In this document: positions 17,796 through 26,435 of the stretch, in pieces
Layout of the letters: every line of letters begins with the position of its first letter
How positions within the stretch are numbered: position 1 is the first letter of the stretch
Source of the DNA: Bradyrhizobium sp. CB82
GTDB taxonomy: Bacteria; Pseudomonadota; Alphaproteobacteria; Rhizobiales; Xanthobacteraceae
Direction: 5' to 3'
Length of the DNA stretch: 64,000 bases
NCBI RefSeq assembly: GCF_029714405.1
Contig: NZ_CP121650.1
Coordinates: forward strand, 4,903,001 to 4,967,000
The notes under the pieces: generated by a model
Told to the model about the DNA's origin: nothing
Databases searched by the model: none
The model's input: the letters and a program-made list of their open reading frames with translations, nothing else
Program-made: the position numbers and the translations under genes

Positions 17796-19019
17796 ATGTC
17801 CCAGGCGGGCCCGATCCTGTTTGTATCCGATGCCCAGCGGCCGGCCTTCATTTCGGCGCTCGACGAGGCCCGGCTTTTTCCTGTCATCGACAGCGATTGG
17901 GCGAGCGCCGGACGCGCCGTCGAAGAGGTCCAGCCGGCCACCGTCGTCGCGGCGCTTGGCAGTGGACATGAGCTGCATCTTGTTGCGGTCGCAAGTGCGA
18001 TCGCGGCGCAGGCGCTCTACCTGCCGCTGATCGTCGTCGATCCCCAGACCTCCCTGCCCCACAACGCGCTGCCGTTCACGCTGCGCGGCAACGATTCCGA
18101 GCGGCTCATCGCGCGGCTGCGCGCCGCGATGCGCGTCCGCACGCTGCACGCGACCGTGCTGCGCCGCCTGCCGGAGACAAAGAGCTCGCTGCCCGACATC
18201 GACCCTGCGCGCGATGCGACCGTCCTGCTGATCGGCCGCGGCTCCGCCTATCCGGCTCTCTCTGTCGCGCTCGGCGAGCGCATGGGCGTGATCGGAGCGC
18301 TCTCCATCGAAGCCGCCGCAAAACATCTCAACACCCGCGACATCGACGGCGTGGTGCTTGCCGAAGGCTTTACCGCGCGCGTTGCCGACGCCTTCCTCAC
18401 GGTGCTCGCGGAAGACACCCGCTTCCGCAGCATGCCCGTGATCGTCTGCGCGCATCAGCTCACCCAGACTTACGACCTGCCGAACCTCGAGATCATCTCC
18501 GGCGAGCCGGCCCAGATCGCCGCCAACGCGCTACCGCTGATCCGTCAGCACGCGATGGAGACGCAGTTCGGCCGCACGCTGCGCTCGATCGACGCCGGCG
18601 GCTGGCTCGATCCGCGCAGCGGCCTGCTCACGCCGGAAGCCTTTGCCCGCGATTTTTCCAAGGCTGTCGAGCAGACGCTCGCCCGCGGCGGCAGCCTGTC
18701 GGTGGCGCGTTTCGCTTTCGATGCACGCAATCCACGCGCGCAGCTCGACGCCGCGCGGATCCTGAGCCGGCTGATGCGGCAGATGGACTTCGGCGTCGCA
18801 CAGAAGGACGGTTCCGTCATCGTGGTGTTCGCGGAGACCGATTTCCGCACCGCGCACATGATCGCCCGCCGCCTCTCAGCCGTGATGCGCCATACCTCGA
18901 ACGGCAAGCGCGAACCCCGCAGCGAGCCGGTCGTCAGCGTGGACTCGCTGTCGCCGTCGGATACGGCGAGATCGCTGCTAGCCCGCCTGTCGGCCGAAGC
19001 GCCGCGCGCGGCGTCGTAG
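17796..19019 (+). CDS. Receiver-like and degenerate GGDEF-domain protein
   Basis: This 407-residue protein starts with a response-regulator-like half (MSQAGPILFVSDAQRPAFIS). A middle segment with a second receiver-like fold follows. The C-terminal part (about 270-390) is laid out like a diguanylate cyclase: DPRSGLLTPEAFARDFSKA, SLSVARFAFDARNPRAQLDA, and VIVVFAETDFRTAHMIARRL. The active-site GGDEF is replaced by QKDGSVIVVF, so cyclic-di-GMP synthesis is unlikely. A regulatory or scaffold role is plausible. It follows the adenylate-forming-like gene. Confidence 0.65.
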   Translation: MSQAGPILFVSDAQRPAFISALDEARLFPVIDSDWASAGRAVEEVQPATVVAALGSGHELHLVAVASAIAAQALYLPLIVVDPQTSLPHNALPFTLRGNDSERLIARLRAAMRVRTLHATVLRRLPETKSSLPDIDPARDATVLLIGRGSAYPALSVALGERMGVIGALSIEAAAKHLNTRDIDGVVLAEGFTARVADAFLTVLAEDTRFRSMPVIVCAHQLTQTYDLPNLEIISGEPAQIAANALPLIRQHAMETQFGRTLRSIDAGGWLDPRSGLLTPEAFARDFSKAVEQTLARGGSLSVARFAFDARNPRAQLDAARILSRLMRQMDFGVAQKDGSVIVVFAETDFRTAHMIARRLSAVMRHTSNGKREPRSEPVVSVDSLSPSDTARSLLARLSAEAPRAAS

Positions 19020-19184
19020 GTTTTCGTAAACGCTCGGTGTCCGCTGTCGGAAGCAGACCAGTCGTGCCATTGGCGGACTGAGGCTTCTGCGTTTGCCCCA
19101 AAGGCGACAATCCGGTTGATGGACTCCCCGATCGGGCAGACATAAAATAGCGACTGCTGCGGTCACTGAAAGCAGTACCCGCGC

Positions 19185-20954
19185 ATGACCGAAGAACGCG
19201 CCCAACGCCGTCTTGCCGCCATCCTTGCCGCCGACGTGGTCGGCTACAGCCGCATGATGGGAGTGAATGAGGCCGGCACGTTGAGGGCGCTCAAGGCCTG
19301 GCACAAGAATATCGTTCAACCACTGATGACGAAGCACAACGGCCGTGTCGTCAAGTTGATGGGCGACGGGGTTTTGGCGGAGTTCGGGAGCGCCGTTAAT
19401 GCCGTCGAATGCGCCGTAGGGCTACAGGAAAGCATGAGCGCCGCCAACGAGGGCGCTCCCGAGAAGCGGAAAATAATGCTGCGCGTCGGGATCAATCTCG
19501 GCGACGTGATTGTGGACGGTGGCGACATCTACGGCGACGGTGTCAACGTAGCAGCACGGCTTGAGGCCACAGCCGAGCCAGGCGGAATCTGCGTTTCCGA
19601 TGACGTCTATCGCCAGGTCCGGGACAAGCTCGATATCGGCTTTGAGGACGTCGGCGAACACCAACTCAAAAACATCGCGCGGCCCGTGCGCATCTTTCGT
19701 GTGCGGTCCGTTGCCACATCTCCCCCGCCGCAGCCGAGCCTGGCGCTGCCCGATAAGCCGTCTATTGCGGTTCTGCCCTTCCAGAACATGTCGGGCGATC
19801 CCGAGCAGGAGTATTTCGCCGACGGCATCGTGGAGGACATCACCACCGCTTTGTCGCGGACGGGATGGTTGTTCGTGATCGCGCGCAATTCTTCCTTCGC
19901 CTACAAGGGGCGCGCCGTCGACATCAAACAGTTAGGACGCGAGCTCGGCGTGCGCTACGTCCTGGAGGGGAGTATCCGGCGTGCTGGCGGGCGGGTACGC
20001 ATCACCGGGCAGTTAATCGAGACGGTCACCGGCGGGCATGTCTGGGCTGATCGATTTGACGGCGCGTTCGACGACATTTTCGAGTTGCAGGACCGCATTA
20101 CAAAGAGTGTTGTCGGCGCCCTCGAACCGAGCCTGCGACGCGCGGAAACCGTGCGTGCCTGGACGAAGCCGACCGACAGCTTGGATGCCTATGATCTGTA
20201 CCTTCGCGGTGTCCATCAGATTTATATCGCGACGCACGAGTCGCTCAACGCGGCGATCGGGTTCTTGCGCCGCGCAGTGGCAATTGATCCGCAGTACAAG
20301 CTCGCAAAGGCCTTTTTGGCAATCGCCTATGCCATCCGCGATACCCCCGGCTGGGCGGAATCCGGGGACCGCGAAACGGCGATCGCATTAGCGCGCGAAG
20401 CCATTGATGCAGCCGGCGACGATCCGACCACGCTTCGGGCCGCAGGGTACGCTCTCGCCTATTACGCAGAAAAAGTCGACGCGCCGGGAGGTGATTTCGC
20501 AACCGCGTCCGCCGCTCTCAACCGTGCACTGCGATTGAATCCCGACTCGGCTCAGACGCTCCACACCCTCGGTTTTGTTCACATGTGGTCAGGTGAGACC
20601 GAGCGGGCCATCGACTGCTTTCTTCGCGCCACGAGGATCAGTCCACGAGATCAGGAAATGGGCTACATGCTGCATGGTCTTGGGACGACCTATCTGATGT
20701 GCGACAGGAACCTTGAAGCCCTTGAAGCCGGGCGTCGTGCGGTGGAGGAAATGCCGAAGCATGGCCCCAGCCATCGTGTTTTGATCGTGGCACTGGTGCG
20801 TCTCGGCCGGAGGGAAGAAGCTTCGGAGGCCACCGCCCGGCTCTTGAAGATCGTCCCGGATAGTCGCCTCGCGAACATCAGGCCGCCATCGCGGATCCCC
20901 GGGTTTGCGGAGAGGTTCCGTGCCGATTTGCGGCTCGCTGGCTATCCCGAATGA
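19185..20954 (+). CDS. Class III adenylate/guanylate cyclase with TolB-like and TPR regions
   Basis: This 589-residue protein begins with a complete cyclase homology domain. LAADVVGYSRMMG supplies the first metal Asp, VKLMGDGVLAEF the second, and GDGVNVAARLEATAEPGGI the transition-state Asn/Arg region. A middle segment, VLPFQNMSGDPEQEYFADGI, is the FlgO/TolB-like module seen in rhizobial cyclases. The rest is built of tetratricopeptide repeats. It should make cyclic nucleotide in the cytoplasm under protein-interaction control. Such multi-paralog cyclases are typical of Bradyrhizobium. The start at 19185 precedes MTEERAQRRLAAILAAD, the usual N-terminus. Confidence 0.88.
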   Translation: MTEERAQRRLAAILAADVVGYSRMMGVNEAGTLRALKAWHKNIVQPLMTKHNGRVVKLMGDGVLAEFGSAVNAVECAVGLQESMSAANEGAPEKRKIMLRVGINLGDVIVDGGDIYGDGVNVAARLEATAEPGGICVSDDVYRQVRDKLDIGFEDVGEHQLKNIARPVRIFRVRSVATSPPPQPSLALPDKPSIAVLPFQNMSGDPEQEYFADGIVEDITTALSRTGWLFVIARNSSFAYKGRAVDIKQLGRELGVRYVLEGSIRRAGGRVRITGQLIETVTGGHVWADRFDGAFDDIFELQDRITKSVVGALEPSLRRAETVRAWTKPTDSLDAYDLYLRGVHQIYIATHESLNAAIGFLRRAVAIDPQYKLAKAFLAIAYAIRDTPGWAESGDRETAIALAREAIDAAGDDPTTLRAAGYALAYYAEKVDAPGGDFATASAALNRALRLNPDSAQTLHTLGFVHMWSGETERAIDCFLRATRISPRDQEMGYMLHGLGTTYLMCDRNLEALEAGRRAVEEMPKHGPSHRVLIVALVRLGRREEASEATARLLKIVPDSRLANIRPPSRIPGFAERFRADLRLAGYPE

Positions 20955-21020
20955 ACCAACTCGCCGCCATGGTTCGCTAACGACGGAGGAGCAAGAAACG
21001 ACGCGACCGTCATTTCATAT

Positions 21021-21641
21021 CTACGCAACCTTCATGATATCCAGCGCTCCGCGAAAGAGCATCTCGACTGCCACGTACAGAATCACGGCTAGGCCGACAT
21101 AAGCAATCCATCGATGATTTTGCAGTAGGCGCGCAATGAACGAGGCGGCCACGCCCATCATCGCAATGGAAAGCCCCAGGCCGAAAATCATGACCACTGG
21201 ATGCTCGCGTGCCGCGCCTGCGACGGCTAGGACATTGTCTAGCGACATGGAAACGTCGGCCACGATAATCTGCCAACTCGCTTGAAACAGTGTTTTGCGG
21301 GGCTTGCTTCCCGCGCTTGTTCCAGCCTCCTTCGCACGTGCCGGTCCCATGGAGGAGGCGCGCAGCTCTCGCCACATTTTCCAACATACCCACAGCAACA
21401 GGATTCCGCCAGCGAGCAGGAGGCCGACGATCTGAAGGATTTGCGTTGCTAACCCAGCGAACAGCATGCGCAGCATTGTCGCGACGACGATGCCGATCAA
21501 AATCGCCTTGACTCGTTGCGCCTGAGGAAGTCCCGCGGCGGCAAGACCGATGACGATGGCGTTGTCTCCCGCGAGCACGAGGTCGATCAGAATGACCTGC
21601 AAGAGTACGTTCAGGACATCTGTGATGAGAAATTCAATCAC
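21021..21641 (-). CDS. TerC-family membrane protein, YjbE type
   Basis: This 206-residue polytopic protein contains LIDLVLAGDNAIVIGLAAAG and IIVADVSMSLDNVLAVAGAA, the paired Asp-bearing motifs of the TerC family. The YjbE branch is implicated in Mn2+ efflux, often under riboswitch control. No such riboswitch was seen here. It overlaps the upstream small membrane gene by eight bases and is the third gene of a leftward run of three membrane proteins. It is not closely similar to the TerC protein at 9782-10504. Confidence 0.85.
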   Translation of the reverse strand: MIEFLITDVLNVLLQVILIDLVLAGDNAIVIGLAAAGLPQAQRVKAILIGIVVATMLRMLFAGLATQILQIVGLLLAGGILLLWVCWKMWRELRASSMGPARAKEAGTSAGSKPRKTLFQASWQIIVADVSMSLDNVLAVAGAAREHPVVMIFGLGLSIAMMGVAASFIARLLQNHRWIAYVGLAVILYVAVEMLFRGALDIMKVA

Positions 21642-21969
21642 GGGTCGGCGGCTCGAAAAACAGTGCCACTTGATCCGGCTCGCTGAAAATCGCCGCGGCG
21701 CAACCCATCATGGTGAATGCACCGGCGATATCCCATAGCGTTACTTTTTCGAGCGTTACATTTTCCGACTCCGCTCGGGCAAAAAGGGCGGCGATCATTG
21801 CGCCTGAGAAAAGCAGAATGCTGAGCGCAGGCAGGACGAGTGAGGGCTCCAGCACGCAGATCGTCAACAATGCGGAAGTTGCGATCAGCATGCTCAACAG
21901 CGCGAGCATGCCGAATGTGTCCCGCCAGGGAGCATTCCTGTTTGTCCAGCTTGCACGAGGGGCAATCAC
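21634..21969 (-). CDS. Small membrane protein, TerC operon partner
   Basis: I read a GTG start at 21969 with AGAGGAC six bases upstream, giving 111 residues. The N-terminus is basic/aromatic (IAPRASWTNRNAPWRDTF). Two or three hydrophobic segments follow (MLALLSMLIATSALLTICVL, SLVLPALSILLFSGAMIAAL, and a third near FTMMGCAAAIF), then a short acidic tail. An ATG at 21909 is an alternative start. The stop overlaps the TerC start, so translation is probably coupled. I do not recognise the family. Confidence 0.6.
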   Translation of the reverse strand: MIAPRASWTNRNAPWRDTFGMLALLSMLIATSALLTICVLEPSLVLPALSILLFSGAMIAALFARAESENVTLEKVTLWDIAGAFTMMGCAAAIFSEPDQVALFFEPPTRD

Positions 21970-22066
21970 CTTGTCCTCTTGCGCAGGGAGTCTTAACCGA
22001 GCCGGAGCGGCTAATTGAACGAACCACTTCTGGTCTGGACCACCGACTTGCCGCCGCCTTTCCAGA

Positions 22067-22201
22067 TCAATGTCTTGTCGGATGCCGCCGACCGTCCACG
22101 AGCGTGATAACGCCAGCAGCCACCACGGCAATTACGACGACAGTGGCAAGCGCCTCGACCGAGGCCAAGGTCTCGTACCACTTGTTCCAAAGCTCAAGCA
22201 T
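22067..22201 (-). CDS. 44-residue single-span membrane protein
   Basis: The ATG at 22201 is preceded by AGGGGGCAACGC, a strong ribosome site. The peptide MLELWNKWYETLASVEALA leads into one hydrophobic helix (TVVVIAVVAAGVITLV) and ends DGRRHPTRH, giving a positive-inside C-terminus. It lies 97 bases before the next leftward membrane gene and may belong to the TerC transcription unit. It is too short for most gene callers. Confidence 0.5.
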   Translation of the reverse strand: MLELWNKWYETLASVEALATVVVIAVVAAGVITLVDGRRHPTRH

Positions 22202-22443
22202 GCGTTGCCCCCTATCGAGAGCCCCACCCACGACCGATAAATCCACCGTCTGAAGGACGTGCCTTTGCGGCCAGAAAAACAATGCTACCTATCGTCGCGC
22301 GGGTTTTGACCGCGCGGCAACATGCCTTATGCGGCACCGATACGCAGGCCGCGACCTCGTGCATCGCCAACAACCTTCATCTAAAGGCGAACTGCCACGG
22401 CTGCATAACCAATCGGCCCTGTGACTATGCACCGTAATCGAAA

Positions 22444-25400
22444 CTAAGCCGCCTTCTTGCTCGCGGCGAGTTGCGCGAGCTGGCGCAGGATCTCGGTCGT
22501 GCCCGCGAGGCGTTCTTCCGGCGTCTCCCAATCCTGGAAGAACACCACCTTCATGTCGGGCCGCACCTTCGCAGCGTCGCCGTGGCTGCGGATGAACGAC
22601 ACCAGGCGGTCTGGATGGGCAAAGGAGTTGTCGCGGAAGACGATGACCGCGCCCTTCGGGCCGGCATCGACCTTCTCGACATTGGCGCGCCGGCAATAGG
22701 CCTTGATCGCCGCGATCTTGAAGAGATAGCGCACCTCGTCGGGCAGCACGCCGAAACGGTCGCGCATTTCGGCGGCAAAGTTCTCGATCTCCTCCTCGGT
22801 GTCGAGATCGGCCAGCCGCCGGTAGAGCGACAGCCGCACCGAGAGGTCGCCGACGTAATCTTCCGGGATGAGCACGGGCATGCCGATCGTGATCGACGGC
22901 GACCAGCGGTCGGCGGCGGGCTCGGAGACACCGGCCTTGAGATTGACGATCGCCTCTTCAAGCATCGATTGGTAGAGCTCGAATCCGACCTCCTTGATAT
23001 GGCCCGACTGCTCCTCGCCGAGCAGATTGCCGGCGCCGCGGATGTCGAGGTCGTGCGAGGCGAGCTGGAAGCCGGCGCCGAGCGTCTCCAGCGATTGCAG
23101 CACGGTGAGCCGACGCTCGGCCTGCGCGGTGATCTTCAGCTGCGCCGGCAGCGTGAACAGCGCATAGGCGCGCAGCTTCGAGCGGCCGACGCGCCCGCGG
23201 AGCTGGTAGAGCTGGGCAAGGCCGAACATATCGGCGCGGTGCACGATCAGCGTGTTGGCATTGGGGATGTCGAGGCCGGACTCGACGATCGTGGTCGAGA
23301 GCAGGATGTCGAACTTGCCGTCATAGAACGCCGTCATGATGTCCTCGATCACGGCGGGCGGCATCTGCCCGTGCGCGACCGCGACCTTCATCTCCGGCAC
23401 GTTCTTGTCGAGGAAGTCCTTGATCTCCGCCAAGTCGTCGATCCGCGGCACCACGTAGAACGCCTGCCCGCCGCGATAGCGTTCGCGCAGCAGCGCCTCG
23501 CGGATCATGAGGGGATCATGCGGGGCGACGAAGGTGCGGACCGCGAGTCGGTCGACCGGGGGCGAGGCGATGATCGAGAGCTCACGCACGCCGGTGAGTG
23601 CCAATTGCAGCGTGCGCGGGATTGGCGTCGCCGACAGCGTCAGCACGTGCACCTCGGCGCGCAGCTGTTTCAGCCGCTCCTTGTGGCTGACGCCAAAGTG
23701 CTGCTCCTCGTCGACGATCAGAAGACCGAGGTCGCGGAACTTGATCGCCCTGCCGAGCAGCGCGTGGGTGCCGACAACGATGTCGACCGAGCCGTCGGTG
23801 ATGCCCTTCTTGACCTGGTTGAGCTGCTTGGTCGCAACTAGGCGCGAAGCCTGCGCGACCTGCACGGGGAAACCGCGGAATCGCTCGGTGAAGGTCTTGT
23901 GGTGCTGACGCGCCAGCAGCGTGGTCGGCACCACCACGGCTACCTGCTTGCCATCGAGCGCGACCGCAAAGGCCGCGCGCAACGCGACCTCCGTCTTGCC
24001 AAAGCCGACGTCGCCGCAGATCAGCCGGTCCATGGGACGGCCGCGATCGAGATCCCTAAGCGTGGACTCGATCGCCCCGAGCTGGTCCTCAGTCTCGTCA
24101 TAGGGAAAGCGCGCGCAGAATTCGTCATAGAGGCCGGGCTGCACCGGCAGCTTTGGCGCCTCGTGCAATTGGCGTTCCGCAGCAATCTTGATCAGTTCGC
24201 CCGCGATTTCGCGGATGCGATTCTTCAGCTTGGCCTTGCGCGTCTGCCAGCCGGAACCCCCGAGCCTGTCGAGCTCGACCGTGGTCTGGTCGGAGCCGTA
24301 GCGCGAGAGCAGTTCGATGTTCTCGACCGGCAGGAACAGCTTTGTCTCGGCGGCATAATGCAGCTCGAGACAGTCATGCGGCGCGCCGCCGACCTCCAGC
24401 GTCTGCAAGCCGACGAAGCGGCCGATGCCATGATCGACGTGGACGACGATGTCGCCGGCCGCAAGGCTCGTCACCTCCGAGATGAAATTGTCGAGCTTGC
24501 GGCTCGCTTTGCGCGGGCGCACCAGGCGGTCGCCGAGGATGTCCTGCTCGCTGATGAGCGCGATCTCGTCAGTCTCGAACCCGCTCTCCAGGCCCAGCAC
24601 GGCGAGCATGGTCTCGTTGCGCGGGGTCGCCTGCACGGTGCGCCAGTTATTGACGCTGGTCGTATGCGTCAGCTTGTGGTCGCGCAGCATCGAGGTCATG
24701 CGGTCGCGAGAGCCTTCGGTCCAGAGTGCGACGACGACTTTTTTGCGCTGGGCCTGCAAGGCCATCACATGCGCCACCACGGCCTCGAAGACGTTGACGG
24801 CACTGTCATTGCGCTCGGGGGCAAAGTCTCGGCCCTTCCGCGCGCCGGCATCGACGACGCTGGTGCCGTCGGCGGGCACCGAGAACTGCGTCAGCCGCAC
24901 CAGCGGGATCGCGGCTTCCCGCTTCGTCCACTCCTCTTCGGTCAGATACAGCCGATCAGGCGGCAGCGGCTTGTAGACGGCACCACCGGTCGGATGCTCC
25001 AGCGCATCGCGGCGCGCCTGATAGTAATCCAGGATCTGCTTGAAGCGTTCGCGGATCGCGTCCTCGGCCTGTGGCTCGATCGCGACGGCCGCGCCTTGCA
25101 GATAGTCGAACAGCGTGTCCATCCGCTCCTGGAACAGCGGCAGCCAATGCTCCATGCCGGGATGGCGGCGGCCTTCGCTGACGGCCTCGTAGAGCGCATC
25201 GTCGCGCTCGGGCGCACCGAACTCGGCGACATAGCCCATGCGAAAGCGGCGGATGGTCTCGGTGACGAGCTGAAATTCCGAGATCGGCACCAGGTCGAGC
25301 GAGCGCATGTCCAAGAGCGTGCGCTGGGTCTCGGCATCGAAGGAGCGGATCGATTCCAGGCTGTCGCCGAAGAAGTCGAATCGGACGGGCTGGTCGAGGC

Positions 25401-25962
25401 CGGCCGGGAACAGGTCGAGGATGCCACCGCGTACGGCATATTCGCCGGGCTCGCGCACTGTCGAGGAGCGGCCGTAGCCATTGTGCTCGAGCCAGGCGAC
25501 GATGGTGTCCATCGGCACGACATTGCCCGGCGCGAGCGAGAGCGCCTGCGCCGCGACCAGATCGCGCGACGGCACGCGCTGCGCGATGGCGTTCACGGTG
25601 GTCAGCACAATCAGCGGCTTGTCGCTGCCGGTGAGCGAGGCAAGCCGCGCGAGCGTGGTCAGGCGCTGGGCCAGGATCCCGCCATGCGGCGAGACACGGT
25701 CATAGGGCTGGCAGTCCCAGGCCGGAAACTGGAGCACCGGCAAGTCGGGCGCAAAGAATTGCAGCGCGCGCTCGAGCTGCTGCATGCGCGGCCCGTCGCG
25801 GCAGATCACTGCGAGGCTGACGGCGGATTTCTTCGGCCGCGCTGCGATCGCGCGTGCGAGATCGGAGACGACGAGGCCCTCGGCGCCCTCGGCGACATTG
25901 GCAAGCGTCAGCGAGCGGCCGGGCACGAGGAACTCGGCCGGCGATTTCAACGCCTGTTTCAT
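22444..25962 (-). CDS. mfd: Transcription-repair coupling factor Mfd
   Basis: Mfd removes RNA polymerase stalled at DNA lesions and recruits UvrA. The 1172-residue protein shows the UvrB-like N-terminal domain (QFPAWDCQPYDRVSPHGGIL) and the RNA-polymerase-interacting RID region (AAGDIVVHVDHGIGRFVGL). Superfamily-2 helicase motifs follow: Walker A LICGDVGFGKTEVALRAAFA, DEEQ box LLIVDEEQHFGV, LSATPIPRTL and the TRG/motif VI QLRGRVGRSKLRAYA. The C-terminal TRCF domain ends QLAQLAASKKAA. Its ATG overlaps the sdhE stop by four bases, so the two are coupled, as in many alphaproteobacteria. Confidence 0.96.
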   Translation of the reverse strand: MKQALKSPAEFLVPGRSLTLANVAEGAEGLVVSDLARAIAARPKKSAVSLAVICRDGPRMQQLERALQFFAPDLPVLQFPAWDCQPYDRVSPHGGILAQRLTTLARLASLTGSDKPLIVLTTVNAIAQRVPSRDLVAAQALSLAPGNVVPMDTIVAWLEHNGYGRSSTVREPGEYAVRGGILDLFPAGLDQPVRFDFFGDSLESIRSFDAETQRTLLDMRSLDLVPISEFQLVTETIRRFRMGYVAEFGAPERDDALYEAVSEGRRHPGMEHWLPLFQERMDTLFDYLQGAAVAIEPQAEDAIRERFKQILDYYQARRDALEHPTGGAVYKPLPPDRLYLTEEEWTKREAAIPLVRLTQFSVPADGTSVVDAGARKGRDFAPERNDSAVNVFEAVVAHVMALQAQRKKVVVALWTEGSRDRMTSMLRDHKLTHTTSVNNWRTVQATPRNETMLAVLGLESGFETDEIALISEQDILGDRLVRPRKASRKLDNFISEVTSLAAGDIVVHVDHGIGRFVGLQTLEVGGAPHDCLELHYAAETKLFLPVENIELLSRYGSDQTTVELDRLGGSGWQTRKAKLKNRIREIAGELIKIAAERQLHEAPKLPVQPGLYDEFCARFPYDETEDQLGAIESTLRDLDRGRPMDRLICGDVGFGKTEVALRAAFAVALDGKQVAVVVPTTLLARQHHKTFTERFRGFPVQVAQASRLVATKQLNQVKKGITDGSVDIVVGTHALLGRAIKFRDLGLLIVDEEQHFGVSHKERLKQLRAEVHVLTLSATPIPRTLQLALTGVRELSIIASPPVDRLAVRTFVAPHDPLMIREALLRERYRGGQAFYVVPRIDDLAEIKDFLDKNVPEMKVAVAHGQMPPAVIEDIMTAFYDGKFDILLSTTIVESGLDIPNANTLIVHRADMFGLAQLYQLRGRVGRSKLRAYALFTLPAQLKITAQAERRLTVLQSLETLGAGFQLASHDLDIRGAGNLLGEEQSGHIKEVGFELYQSMLEEAIVNLKAGVSEPAADRWSPSITIGMPVLIPEDYVGDLSVRLSLYRRLADLDTEEEIENFAAEMRDRFGVLPDEVRYLFKIAAIKAYCRRANVEKVDAGPKGAVIVFRDNSFAHPDRLVSFIRSHGDAAKVRPDMKVVFFQDWETPEERLAGTTEILRQLAQLAASKKAA

Positions 25963-26249
25963 GCGTTGCCATCCGCAACGGGAAATGCCTTGACGCGGGC
26001 AAACAGTGCGCCGGCGACATCGGCCGGCAGCACCTTGTCGCCGGTGATGGCGGCATAGAGATCGGGATCGTTGACCTCGAGCAATCGCTCGAGCTCGGTC
26101 AACTCACCCTCGGAGAGGTTGCCGATCTCGGCGTCGGCAAAGCGGCCAAGGATGAGGTCCATTTCGCGCGTGCCGCGGTGCCAGCAGCGGAACAGAAGCC
26201 GCTTGCGGCGCTCGTCCAGGCCACCGCTCGATCGTATCGTTCCCGTCAT
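25959..26249 (-). CDS. sdhE: FAD assembly factor SdhE (succinate dehydrogenase assembly factor 2)
   Basis: This 96-residue protein starts MTGTIRSSGGLDERRKRLLF and contains the family core FRCWHRGTREMDLILGRFAD, including the RGxxE motif essential for covalent FAD attachment to SdhA. A C-terminal helical part with LLEVNDPDLYAAITG follows. The open frame extends far upstream, but 26249 is chosen because it matches family length. It overlaps mfd (ATGA) and is divergent from recG, which starts 187 bases away. Confidence 0.92.
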   Translation of the reverse strand: MTGTIRSSGGLDERRKRLLFRCWHRGTREMDLILGRFADAEIGNLSEGELTELERLLEVNDPDLYAAITGDKVLPADVAGALFARVKAFPVADGNA

Positions 26250-26435
26250 TTTCGTAAGATCCAGTCCAACGCCGAAAGCCCGGACGTGCCGGGCGGGGGT
26301 GATATAGCGGCTCGGACCAACGATGTCAGCCCTTTGTTGTACCGATCCGAGGTCCGCCTCCGCCCGACGAAAAAAGCCGTGGATGCCTGGCATAAAGCCG
26401 GGCATGACGGGCTGGAACGATCCTAGATTCGCCTC

